This document shows, in pieces, positions 49,875 through 60,999 of a stretch of DNA of 64,000 nt. Source of the stretch: Dreissena polymorpha (Eukaryota; Mollusca; Bivalvia; Myida; Dreissenidae). The stretch lies in contig NC_068357.1 of assembly GCF_020536995.1 (NCBI RefSeq), forward strand, positions 122,403,640-122,467,639, in the 5' to 3' direction. A program made the position numbers and the translations under genes. Every line of letters begins with the position of its first letter. Within the stretch, counting starts at the first letter, position 1. The notes below the pieces were generated by a model, which made no database searches, had not been told where the DNA came from, and saw nothing but the letters and a program-made list of their open reading frames with translations.

Positions 49875-50732
49875 TTAAGGTAGCGCACCTCTAATGGGCA
49901 CATATCCAAATATAATCTAATTAATTATTTTTTTAATCAGCATCATTTCACTGAACTACATGCAAATTTGTAGGTAGGCTTTCCATGCTTTTTAAAAAAA
50001 TATACCGATTTTTTCAAAACCACCCCCACGCTCGGCTTTTGTCCAGTTTATTTTCACCCCTGGGGTATATACAAGTTCCATAATTCATTCAAATTTCCAA
50101 ATATGGGCATGCAGTTGGTGTGTACAGATGCTGTAAAGGTGTTTAAAGTTTAAACAAGATGAAATAAGTATTCTTTTACAGACATTTATTTTTTACAAAT
50201 TTTTATCTATGGAAGAGCGCCATGAAATGTAAGTGATATCAGCCAAGTAAAAATTGGGTCGGTTAAAAACAAAGTGTCATAAAATTCAAAATAGTATCAT
50301 TTAAGTCATATTTTAAACTTAGTTTTTATAGAAACACTATATACAGCAAAAATACCAAGAAGTAGACAGATTTACCGTTTACTTTTTGAAATAAAAATAA
50401 AAATGCAACATGCATGGTTCGTATTTTCAACAGTAAATCACCCAATTTCGCCATAACGTTGTTTTAATTTTAATAATTGAAGAATGTGCATAAAAATTGC
50501 ATCATATTTAACAATAAATATAGCTTATATGCCATATTAAATCAAATTACGTTAGAAAATAAATAAAACGCGTCGAAAAAAAGTATACGTCGTCGGCAGG
50601 ATTCGAACCTGCGCGGGAATATCCCAAAAGATTACTAGTCTATCGCCTTAACCACTAGGCTACGGCACCTAATAGTAGGCTCTTCAACCTTCGAAGAAAT
50701 CGCGGGAAGTCATTAGAGGTGCACTACCTTAA
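49875..50732. mobile_element. TTAA-flanked MITE carrying a tRNA-like gene (850 bp)
   Basis: TTAA at 49875-49878 and 50729-50732 flank inverted ends GGTAGCGCACCTCTAATG and CATTAGAGGTGCACTACC (17 of 18 match). The inside is non-coding and AT-rich, except for the class II tRNA-like sequence near the right end. The element lies just upstream of the first exon of gene 2, so it could sit in or near that gene's promoter. Confidence 0.8.
50588..50669 (-). tRNA. tRNA-Ser-like sequence (class II), probably a pseudogene within a MITE
   Basis: The minus strand reads an A box TAGCCTAGTGGTTAAGG, an anticodon arm, an extra arm that can pair (GGGA..TCCC), and a B box GGTTCGAATCC with a perfect T stem (GCAGG/CCTGC). 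The long variable arm and the D-arm text identify a serine-type scaffold. The anticodon loop C-T-A-G-T-A-A puts AGT at the anticodon, which would read Thr, and the anticodon stem has a mismatch. The acceptor stem (GGTGCCG against CGACGAC) has two mismatches. It is therefore most likely a transposon-borne derivative of tRNA-Ser(GCT), not a working tRNA. Confidence 0.65.
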
Positions 50733-51232
50733 ATGGGACTAATGAATAATGCTGATATATTTGTTTAAACTAACATGTTTATTGTAGGTTGATTCTTCCT
50801 TACTTGCACGATTACGGTAAAAAAAGTATCGTGCAGTAAAGGAAAATTTAGCTGCAATGTTTTATATCGTAAGTTTAAGACAATTTTTCGTGAAGAACAC
50901 ATGTGTACGATTTAATTTTGGATTGCACAAAAGGCGAAAAGAACGCGTGTTTAACCAAACTAAGTCCGCTTATGTTTCTTTGTCTTAAATGTTCGCCGTG
51001 TTGGTATGTAAACCGTAAGAACTTCAGAAGAACATCGCACATTGCCCACTGTGTATTTAATCTATCAAACTTAAAACACAATGCAAATATATTACTTTTT
51101 CTATATATCTGTGAAGTTACGGCAAAAGGTATTAAACTTTTACAGAGTTAGTCATTATTTTGCACAAAGTGCATAGTCCACCCAAATATTTTTTGAGTGC
51201 GCCGTCAACTTCATTCTTATATCAGTACAGCA
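50733..51232. other. Short intergenic stretch
   Basis: Overlapping open frames on both strands (50875-51151) have no recognised motif; at most one could be real and neither has convincing splice context. Confidence 0.35.
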
Positions 51233-51462
51233 TTAACCCATTTATGCCTAGTGGACTCTCTCATCATTCTAAATTGGATCAATTTATATCCAAAATTAGG
51301 GATGTCTAGTATATTTATTTCTTTATTTAGAATATTACTTACTGAAATTCCTTTAAGCAAACAGCGCAGACCCAGATGAGACGCCGCATCATGCGGCGTC
51401 TCATCTGGGTCTACGCTGTTTGCAATGTCCTTTTTTCAGGACGCTAGGCATGAATGGGTTAA
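51233..51462. mobile_element. Palindrome-bearing MITE, copy 2
   Basis: TTAA at 51233-51236 and 51459-51462 flank CCCATTTATGCCTAG and CTAGGCATGAATGGG. The internal palindrome of about 67 bp (51357-51423) pairs almost perfectly: CAGACCCAGATGAGACGCCG against CGGCGTCTCATCTGGGTCTA. The element is inverted relative to the copy at 2210-2439 and better preserved, so it is younger. Confidence 0.88.
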
Positions 51463-52553
51463 TTACAAAATCCAGTGTGTGACTCGCCTCGTACACTTTT
51501 TATTTATTGCAGAATGAAATTACACGCTTGATCTAGACGAATCTTACTATTCCGTGATTCTCTACGAAAAGAAGGTAACGTTAAACAAGCAGAAGAATTG
51601 TAAAGTAAATTTAGTGTTCGTACTGCAGTAAACATTACATAAGGTATTAATTAGGTATCGATACAAAATTTCGCTTCCTTACATAACGATCAAGTTTGCA
51701 GAATGTATTTCGGAACCACCTTCTTGTAGTTTTGAAGCAATTTTCCAGACTCTGCAAGTGCAGCGTGTGACCGTGTTATACTGCATTCGCGGTCACGAAT
51801 ACGAAACATGACGTAAATATCATATTTATAAGCGCACATGGAATTGGATACGGTCATGTTTAATAGATTTTACGAGATAGAAACCGACTCCTCGTTAGCA
51901 TGAAAATACTTTCAAGTTTACGAATAGAATCTTTTCACTTGTGAATAAAGACATTAAGGCTGTCTGCTGGTTAAATGCATTAGGTATGACCGTTTTAAAT
52001 TTCATGCGTGGTAATGTGTATGAAACATGAACGTATCTGTCAGCGCCGACAAAAGATTGAGAAATTGGTGAACAAGCTGCATAAGAATACTGAATACAAA
52101 AAGAAATGCAGTTCTACATGTCGAAGAAGGAGCAGAAGTAACGAAGGTCGTCACTGTTAGAGAAGATGTACATTTATACATTTTAGCAGTTGAAGATTAT
52201 TGTGATTATGAATGCATGCGAACGTAATGGCTCTATTTACTCTTTTGCTTCTAATAGTGATTTGCAAGCAAAGAATGCAAAAACAACTTTAAAACTGTGT
52301 AACTTGTAGATTATTCAAAAACTATTCACAGAAATGATTCACATTTATTGCAATTCATTTGACACCAATTAACATTTGAAGTTATGACAACATGTTGATA
52401 ACACTCTATAATTGGTTTACTTTATGTTAATAGCAGAACACTTATCCTTCCATTTATAATATGATATATTAGCTCTTGCACTTATTTCACTTGTATTCAC
52501 ACATTTTTCGTCGCTGTATAATGAAATGACATTAACAGTTTTTAAGAGATTGC
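51463..52553. other. Intergenic stretch between gene 2 and gene 3
   Basis: No repeat ends or exons recognised apart from a small basic open frame at 52014-52160. Confidence 0.4.
52014..52160 (+). CDS. Small, very basic open frame (48 codons), doubtful
   Basis: An ATG at 52014 (a second at 52020) opens M-C-M-K-H-E-R-I-C-Q-R-R-Q-K-I-E-K-L-V-N and ends with K-K-C-S-S-T-C-R-R-R-S-R-S. It is rich in Lys and Arg with a possible short amphipathic helix, unlike the AT-driven frames around it. There is no splice context and no recognised family; it could be chance. Confidence 0.15.
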   Translation: MCMKHERICQRRQKIEKLVNKLHKNTEYKKKCSSTCRRRSRSNEGRHC

Positions 52554-55500
52554 TTACAAATGAACAATCAGCATATCGCTGGACAGCTTGGTTGCCTCTT
52601 CATACGAGGGTGGTTGCCATGGTATCGTAGTCCCCATAGTTACCCCAGGTGCCATGATAGAGGTATGCAGTGGGTAGAGTGGCGGGCAGTTTGCAAGTTC
52701 GGTCCTCGGAAAGATGTAGTTTTGAGCACATGCTGAAACTATAGTGAAGAATATTAAATCACGCTTAAGCATAGACACAGTTCTGAAACAAAGGTTTGCT
52801 TTATAGGAACAGTATCAACGAACTAGAAATCAATCTTGTTGTTGTTTATATTTAAGTTGACGTAATTGTTTGGTTGCGATAGTTTTTATTAATATTTGTT
52901 ATGTAGAAGAAAGCAATATTGTAATTAATTACGTCACAGCGCGATCCCATTAAAATAAGTAATTCAAGAAATTTTCAGTTGAGTATTATTGACGATCCGT
53001 TTTGTTTTCTTCTTTCATTAAAAATTCAGAAAGCATTTGTTAAAATGAAACACCGGACGTATCGATAATTGTTTTGTTGTTGTTTTTTCGCAATTTTGAA
53101 AACTGACTTACCTACTGTATTTTTCTTATAAACCGTAGGAATAAATGATAATGTTAAGCTCTAATGGTCCATGATCTTGCATACCGTGAAAAAATACACA
53201 AAATATACAGCGGCTCGCTTTGTTTGGCCCTTTGACGTCAAATCGTTATATGTAGTCCCAACGTACGTGTTCTTTACGTTTAAAACCGGATAGCATCGTT
53301 AGATACTGTGGAAATATACAATTAAAATGTAATATTTATGCCCCCCTTCGAAGAAGAGGGGGTATATTGCTTTGCTCATGTCGGTGTGTCGGTCTGTCGG
53401 TCTGTCGGTCGGTCTGTCCGTCCACCAGGTGGTTGTCGGACGATAACTCAAGAACGCTTGGGCCTAGGATCATGAAACTTCATAGATACATTGATCATGA
53501 CTCGCAGATGACCCCTATTGATTTTGAGGTCACTAGGTCAAAGGTCAATGTCACGGTGACCAGAAATAGTAAAACGGTTTTTGAATGATAACTCAAGAAC
53601 GCATACGCCTAGGATCATGAAACTTCATGGGTAGATTGATCATGACTTGCAGATGACCCCTATTGATTTTGAGGTCACTAGGTTAAAGGTCAAGGTCACG
53701 GTGACCTGAAATAGTAAAATGGTTTCCGGATGATAACTCAAGAACGCATACGCCTAGGATCATGAAACTTCATGGGTAGATTAATCATGACTTGCAGATG
53801 ACCCCTATTGTTTTTGAGGTCACAAGGTCAAAGGTTAAGGTCACGGTGACCCGAAATAGTAAAATGATTTTCGGATGATAACTAGAGAACGCTTTTGCCT
53901 AGGATCATGACACTTCATAGGTACATTGATCGTGACTCGCAGATGACCCCTATTGATTTTCAGGTCACTAGGTCAAAGGTCAAGGTCACAGTGACAAAAA
54001 TCGTATTCACACAATGGCTGCCACTACAACGGACAGCCCATATGGGGGGCATGCATGTTTTACAAACAGCCCTTGTTTAATTACATTTCCTCACTCATAT
54101 CTCAGCACATTAATATGAACGATTTTATAAAATACCAGTCGACACATATTTATTAATGCATCCAAAAATTAAAGCTACTGCAGGGCGTCACAGTGTGACA
54201 ATGTGTCGTTAACCAAATATCCACATAATAGAAGGGATTTCCCAATAGTGTACATGCCATTGATACATGATTGAGTTTTCAATTCAAAAACACAATTCGT
54301 TCAAATGTCTAAAACTCAAATGATATTCATGTCTTTGTACCTGTCACGTAATGAAGATAAAACAAGTCTCTGATGTCTAAATTATTTCTTTATTTTACTC
54401 TATTCTCTAACATCAAAATTGTATTTATAGTTTAAACATTATTTTCTAAGTCTATCTGTTGTATTTTCCTAACCCAAGCGCAGAGTGCCGCTCTCCTTCC
54501 AAACATCCCCATTTTGTCCCCAATTTAATTTGCATATTTTTCTTTTAAACTTTTGATTGGTCCTCAGCTAGTATGGTTATTATTCATTGGTTGATTCGTC
54601 AGAATATTCTAGAAGGAACACTTTTTTCATGTATTCACTTGCTTGGCGGATATACTAAAATTTAATCAATGTATATTTGTACTAATCAATTTTTATTGGT
54701 ATAGAGTAATTCTGTTACTTTCGTCAGTACTATGACTTTTGTACTCCAGACAATAGCAGGCCTTTTCATCTGTGCTGTTTATTGACCATGATTGTTACTT
54801 ATAATCTCGTATCTATATGCTGACTCTGGGCTCAATGTATTTTTGTTTGGATTTAATCAGGTCTGACTTTCTATGTTATTGATTCCAATTATACCCCACC
54901 CTGAGTGTGTTTGCTTTCTTACTTCAAATAAATCTTAACCAGGTCAGTTTTGTAAATATCTCCCAAGTTGTATTATTAATTGTTCCGACTTTATCTTAAC
55001 ATTGCATGTATACATTCATCTTAACTTTTCATATACATATTACTGAAATATAAACTCATACGAATAATATATTAATTATATTATACATCTACATAATCAA
55101 TTTCTAAATTTCTAGGTTCTATTTCCTAAATTAGTTTGTTAATAATAATGATATATTCATTATAACCCATTACATTACACATCTACATAATCAATTTCTA
55201 AATTTCAAAGTTCTATTTCCTAAATTAGTTTATACTACAATAACCCGACAATAACAATACCATAATGTACAATGAGATAAATTCTTAATATTATATATAG
55301 TATATGTACATTACGTTACATACCATTTCTTCCTAACTTATTCTAGTGTGTTCTTATGGAATATTTATCTTTTTCGATTTGATCAAATAGAGATATTACA
55401 TATCCGATTTACAGGTGTCTGTTACAAATGCCAATCGTTAGTATCCTTTTAGCAACCATATTTAATAATATAACTATACATTAATACACAAACTGTCGCC

Positions 55501-57827
55501 GTAGTTTGGACTTAATAAATAACAGTTTTAAAACGACGTAGTAAATTATTAGTATCTTATGTAGAATCTGATTATTTCTATTTTTAACAAGTAAACATAA
55601 ATATCACTAATTTCTTTATCGCATTGAGTTGAATAAAATTATTTTATTATAGGATCTATTTGAAGCTTATATGCACGATGCGTGATTTTTTAGAACAAAT
55701 TATTAATTCTTACAAAGAACTCATCTTATTAAACGCACATGCCGCTTTCCTGCTTCGATGCATGTTTAAATATAATTGGTGAGCATTGTTCAGAGGGTTG
55801 TTCCTAACCTGTTGTTCTGATAACATGCCCATGCGTGACCCTTTGTCTGCACACGCAGCAAAGACAGCAGACGACAATGGCGCCGATGATGGCGAGGAGA
55901 CCAACACCTCCGATCACAGCTCCTGCAATCTCACTGACGCTTCTGAAAGTTGTAAGCTCAAAATGAACATATCACAATGACTATAAAATAAATGCAATAA
56001 CAAGTATCTTTATTGTATGCTGATGTTTTGGACTGCTTAACATTTTGCCAGCCATATCATGACGGCCAGTTAACGTACTCATACCCTTCCTCGACATGCT
56101 TGGACTAACTACGCGGTTAACCAATAATAAGTGAGTATACGTTGCCTTTAAATGACCTAAGTCGTGTCAGTCCTGCGTCAGTTAGAGATGGAAGGAAAAT
56201 TAACAGAGAAATAATTGTATGCAATAAAGTTATGGGACCGAGCTGGAATTTGAAATCAATTTAAAATTTGTATATTACTTTAAATGCGTGTATATCTTTT
56301 TTCTCTGGAACTCTCATTCTCATAAAGACATTGTCGATACCATTTCCTGGCATCTACCACTGCTTGTTTGTCTTTTAAACGCTCCTCTACTTTCGGTCGC
56401 GAATGGAACCACTTGGTCGCAACCCGAACCGAATCTACTACATGGTTAGTTCGTTGTATGGCAACGGCATACACATGGACACTGGCAGAAAGCTACTGGT
56501 CGCAGCAAACTGCTTCAAATACATCTTATATGTTAAAGTGTATAATGCGACAAAACGACTTATCGCCAATTGTGCACATGTGCAACTTAGGAGTTATAAT
56601 GCATAATGCTTCAAATGATCAATCCTCGAGTATAAGTTCGGTTTAAAGATTCCAGGAGTCCCGATAATTTGTCAGTTTCAAACCCCTTCTAAAAACTGCA
56701 AGACACTCTTGCTTGTCTGTAAAGCTGTACATACGTATCTTATAAAATCAGCATGCCGAACAATTGGACGCACGAAAAATTATTAGTCTTGAATTAATTC
56801 AACGGTAATTATGTTCATGTAATACAGACCAACGCGTCATAATTCATAAGCTAGAATTATTCTGTTAAACATAATTGCACTACGCGCAATGGATTTTATA
56901 CCATTACACTGGGAGAAACTCTTGCATGCTTAATATATTTGCCGTTAGAGGTTCTTACGTGAACTCGCAGCACTTGTCGATGCCATGTTCAGAACAGCAT
57001 CCCCACTCGCAGTACTTCAGAATGGACTCGTCTGTGATGCAGAATTGCCCAGTAGGTATAACTGTGAAAATGTCAATAATATTTAAATTTACAATAACAT
57101 TTTCAATATCAAAACCTAGTTTATATCAAAACCATGTTAAATAGCTCACAACTGATTAATATCGATAACATTTTTTATTTAAATAAAATATTAATTATCG
57201 TTGACATGTATTATATTCAAAACAATGATAAATTAAGAACATGTTAAACATCATAACGCGTTCGTAATCAATTTCCTTTCAAATCTGCTAAATTGGGATA
57301 TCAAAAATTGTTAAATACCAAAAGCATGTTTAATATTATTAATAAGTTCGATATCAATAACATGTTAAATATCGATAGCAAATTAAATATCAATAATCTG
57401 TTAAATATCAAAAGTATTTTCAATATTATCTTCATATTCATATAATCAATAACATTTTATAAAAACGAAATTAAAGCAATTTAAATAGGAAATGTACCTA
57501 TCGGTATTTATAACATTTTAGAGCACATAAATGAATCTTGAAATACTTTGTAAATTTGTTTAATAATATCTTACATATCTACATATTTCATTCTAGATCT
57601 AGAGAGGCTTATAAACTTATGAGAGCATAGTCAACAGACAATCGAAACGTCAATCTTATATAACAAATAACGTAAAAGCACGTAACTTACTATTTAGATG
57701 ATGTATTGGCATTCGTAAAAAGCTATTTCATTAACAGAAAACAAAAATTAAATCACACGACAAATAATTTGAAATAATATTTTACATGTAAAAATCACTT
57801 ACCAAACGGCGACATGGCATACATCAT
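52554..57827 (-). CDS. CYYR1-like (Shisa-like/STMC6) single-pass membrane protein, gene 3
   Basis: Exons 57827-57803 (start tentative), 57061-56959, 55942-55809 and 52732-52554 join in phases 1, 2, 1 to give 146 residues. The transmembrane exon is again exactly 134 nt. Six cysteines: C16-x9-C26-x3-C30-C31-x7-C39-C40, with Y-C-E-W-G-C-C. The helix is about residues 47-72 (I-A-G-A-V-I-G-G-V-G-L-L-A-I-I-G-A-I-V-V), followed by a second cysteine-rich patch C-C-L-C-C-V-C-R-Q-R. The tail has two PPxY motifs, PPLY (104-107) and PPSY (128-131) in W-Q-P-P-S-Y-E-E, and extends further than in the other copies. The proposed first exon ends correctly (TTTG|GTAAGT) but encodes only M-M-Y-A-M-S-P-F, a poor signal peptide. 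The true start may lie in an unseen upstream exon, or the gene may have lost its leader. It is more diverged than genes 1 and 2. Confidence 0.75.
53339..54058 (+). mobile_element. Bivalve repeat element with four 145-bp tandem units rich in AGGTCA
   Basis: Bounded by ATGCCCCCC (left) and GGGGGGCAT (right), it starts with GGTCTGTC-type pentamer runs (53380-53430). Four tandem units of 144-146 bp follow, beginning at about 53441, 53585, 53731 and 53876. Each has GATAACTCAAGAACGC, then GGATCATGAAACTTCAT, CAGATGACCCCTATTG and a cluster of AGGTCA motifs. It lies in intron 3 of gene 3. I recall this family as extremely common in bivalve genomes. Open frames through it are not genes. Confidence 0.85.
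53527..53991 (+). promoter_or_regulatory. Clusters of AGGTCA half-sites (nuclear-receptor-like) in the tandem units
   Basis: Each unit ends with up to four AGGTCA-like half-sites at regular spacing: AGGTCA-ct-AGGTCA, AGGTCA-a-AGGTCA, AGGTCA-AGGTCA, and an inverted pair with a 3-bp gap. In unit 2 the inverted pair AGGTCACGGTGACCT (53693-53707) equals the consensus estrogen-response palindrome. Binding is inference only. Confidence 0.4.
54059..55084. other. Gene 3 intron 3, remaining part
   Basis: Intron sequence, somewhat less AT-rich near 54480-54620, with no recognised element. Confidence 0.4.
55085..55231 (+). repeat. Two 53-bp direct repeats, 94 bp apart
   Basis: ACATCTACATAATCAATTTC, then TAAATTTC and GTTCTATTTCCTAAATTAG, occurs at 55085-55137 and 55179-55231 with two or three differences. 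Confidence 0.85.
57170..57430 (+). repeat. Degenerate AT-rich repeats built on TTAAATATCAATAA
   Basis: At least six loose copies of a GTTAAATATCAATAAC-like motif lie in intron 1 of gene 3. Confidence 0.4.
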
Positions 57828-58200
57828 CCCTGCATTGATAGTGACTAAAACGAACTAGTTTTAATTGAACGAAAATCGTGGTATAATCAACCTGAGGGCG
57901 AATTTTGGGTCTGATTTTTAAGGTTTAAAATCGATTGTGATGTGTTCTAATGTAAACCAGTGAAAAGTTGTCACTCATAATTACTTGTGATCCGCTCCGG
58001 GCATTTGTTTACATGCACTTTAATCTAACGCATTTGTTAAAAAATAACAGTAGAATTACTAAAAATATACCGTTCCTCAGAAAGCGAAACTTTACATTTT
58101 TCATTTTGTTTGCATGTGACATTATAATTTAGATAAACAAAAATCTACTCGTGGTGTCTTTATCGATCGAACTATTCTACTTTTGAGCTTAATTCAGTAT

Positions 58201-59919
58201 TTAAGGTTCATGTAGAGGCTTCATTTTGAAAAATATGGGACCCCAAGCATTGAACTCAAATTTGACTAAAGGAAGAGTGCCACATTGAAAATGTATACAT
58301 ATATGCTTTAAAGGATGTTTTTCCTTCAAACTGCTACCAATTTTGTACATCAACGTATCATACCATCCACAAAATCAATCAAAATACAAAGCGATTTTAA
58401 CACTAAAATATACATTATTTTCAAAAATCTGAATCATGTTTATTTCACGTATTTCGGCGGAAAATTATATAACTAGTGAATAATATCGACATTGACGAGG
58501 GCAAGTTACGCTTAAATAGTAAAAAAAGTTTACATATCTAGAAATATCAAAACTCGAACACATGTCATTTCATCACCATGGGGGCAGCCATTTGTAATTC
58601 ATAACATAGAAAGAAAAATGCTAAAAACTAACTCATCGCCTAATTGACATTCCAAACGGTTGACGATGACAAATGCATTGGATTGTAATCTTTCCGTTGA
58701 TGTTTGCAAACTGCACGATCAGACCTCATAAACACTCAAAAGAATAACTATGTAAGAAGCATTTCACCAATGTTTACAATTGTTGTCGAATCACCATACT
58801 TATATTATTGCGCATAAAATAGTACGCTTACAGACTGACAGAAAGATCGATACGTAACTCCGTTAAATTCATCACGGTATACTATTCTATTGATAATATA
58901 TAATAACACATCGCTTTAACAATCTAAAAGGAGAAATAATTGTTTTAAACAAAGTTTTTAATAACGAAAGTGAAAACAACGGAAGTTAGATGGATATTCT
59001 GTGAGATGCACTTCGGCTCCAGAAAAAACAATACAAATAAACTAAAAAAGACGTGTGGGGGACAATTTTCAGCTGGAAAATATTTGAAATAGGGTAAGTG
59101 ATGATATCTCTACGTGGTCATTTCTGTTATTGAGTGCGATCTCTTGCTGATTAATGTTAATAGTTGTTTTACTAGTTGCGAACCAACTGTCAAAATATGT
59201 TTGTGTTTTCTCAGGTATGTGTATACACATACCCGGTTTTCTCACTACTGCACGTGGTTTCGACCGATTTGTTTTGCACGTTTTTCTACGGAGCCCAGCG
59301 AGGGCCACGCTTTCAAAATGGGTAGAAGTAATCGAAATATAAAATCAATCGGTTTGCCAATTTCTTTATAATTCTTTACAATTTTATATGTCGTCTGCAA
59401 TCTATTTCAATTTTAGATGGTTTAAATTTGCAATTTGGTTGAGAGGTAAATAACAAAATTGTTAAGCCTTTGAAAAAGAATTGTGACTCTTACTATCCAC
59501 CATACCTGGATTTTTAAAAAGTAGTTACGTTTTAGTTATTTTTAGAACTTTGTTTAGGAAATTTATCCAAAATAGGCAGTTGAATAAAAACTCATTTGTT
59601 GTTATATGACAATAATTTTCTGTGAAATGTTGCTAACTTGACCTTGTATATGTATATAGCTTTGTATTTATTCAACTTAAGGTAGTGCATATCCTTCCTA
59701 ACTTTAGATTGAGATTTTGTAAATTAGTGTAAAAATGTATTGGTTTTAAACCAAAATATGAATAAAGCACACAAATATTGAATGTCAAAAATGTGTTTAT
59801 GTTATTCTATCCGTCTTTAGCTTTAAAATGATATATAGTTTGACCATATTGTACCACATTGAATGAAGAAAAACCAAAGCGAATTTTTAATTAATTTTAT
59901 CCCCCCCCATGAACCTTAA
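58201..59919. mobile_element. Possible TTAA-flanked element (1.7 kb), weak
   Basis: TTAAGGTTCATG at 58201 faces CATGAACCTTAA ending at 59919. This is a 12-bp exact inverted repeat including TTAA, but the similarity does not extend inward. TTAAGGTAGTGCAT at 59677 resembles the end of the 49875 element and may be another insertion. Open frames at 59069-59371 on both strands overlap each other and have no known motif. Confidence 0.35.
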
Positions 59920-60598
59920 GGCCAATGTACATTTTTGTAAACCTTAGTGATGATCGTTTCAAACTTCATGCATTTCATGCATAACTGAACTTCTATTAGT
60001 TATATCGTTGGTGGTAAATCTGTTATGCCTCGGTCACACTGTCACGAATCAGAGCTACGAACGAGCTACGAATACTTTTCGGCACAGTTCGTAGCTATCC
60101 TTACCGGACCGTGGCTCTCCGTACTTGATCCGTGATCAGTCGTAGTAGTTTTTTGATGTCCGTAGCGACTCTTGACAAATTTTGAACATGTTCAAAAAAT
60201 TGCTACGAATTTATCGACCGTAGCGTATCCGTAGCAGTCCGTACTAAACCGTACTGATCCGTACTAGTTCGTAACGACACCGTAGTCGTCCGTACCTTTT
60301 CGTAGGCCCAGAGATTTTCAAGGACTTCTACGGATTGATACGAAGAACTACGGAGCGGTACGGTTACGCTACGTATTAGCTACGATTATTCCACGGATAT
60401 ACTACGGAAAGCCACGGTTCTAGTACGTTGTACTACGGATAGGCAGGAATTTGCACGATCTTGTACGATGTACTACATTTCAGCACGAAACAGTACGGAC
60501 ATGTACGGTCCACTAGTAGACCACTACAATAAATTGCTACTGAAATACATCATTGAAATTATAAAGCAACCGTACATGCATTTGTTGAGTTCACAATC

Positions 60599-60707
60599 AT
60601 GAACCGCCAGCAAATTGCGTTTGCGATAAATTTGTTACACTTGGATATTGATATGGCACAAAAAGCAGAGGCCGTAGTCGATCTGCTTGACGATATGCAC
60701 AGAGGTA
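60599..60707 (+). CDS. Transposon-derived first exon remnant
   Basis: An ATG opens M-N-R-Q-Q-I-A-F-A-I-N-L-L-H-L-D-I-D-M-A and continues through V-V-D-L-L-D-D-M-H-R to a GTAATA donor-like site. It lies inside the Harbinger-like element on the plus strand. This is probably the start of the transposase gene, with the DDE part deleted. The transposase link is inferred from position, not from a catalytic motif. Confidence 0.4.
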
Positions 60708-60999
60708 ATAATGATTCAATATTGTATAACTAGTATAGCTTTGTGCTTAAGGTTTCGTATTTTGAAAATATTAGAATTTGAACTTACTAGTCATACATTT
60801 TTTTTTTTTGCAGTTCTGCCTCATATGCCTTCTGAATCTTGCTCTTACTTTTACATGATTTAATAATTGTTAAATTAATATCCGATATAATAAAATACAA
60901 AATTAATCATACTTTCCTAATCTATATTTGTACATCAATAATTACATACTGTATCAGGTCAGATAAAAAAAAGGGAGGTGGTGGATAAGAGACTGGCTT

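Noticed and set aside
50588-50669. Functional tRNA-Thr(AGT)
   Set aside because: The long extra arm and D arm are serine-type and the acceptor stem has mismatches; it sits inside a MITE.
56280-56474. Minus-strand frame of 64 codons (T-K-W-F-H-S-R-P-K-V-E-E-R-L-K) in intron 2 of gene 3
   Set aside because: Coding-like texture, but it is not in the phase or pattern of the family and two plus-strand frames overlap it; no family recognised.
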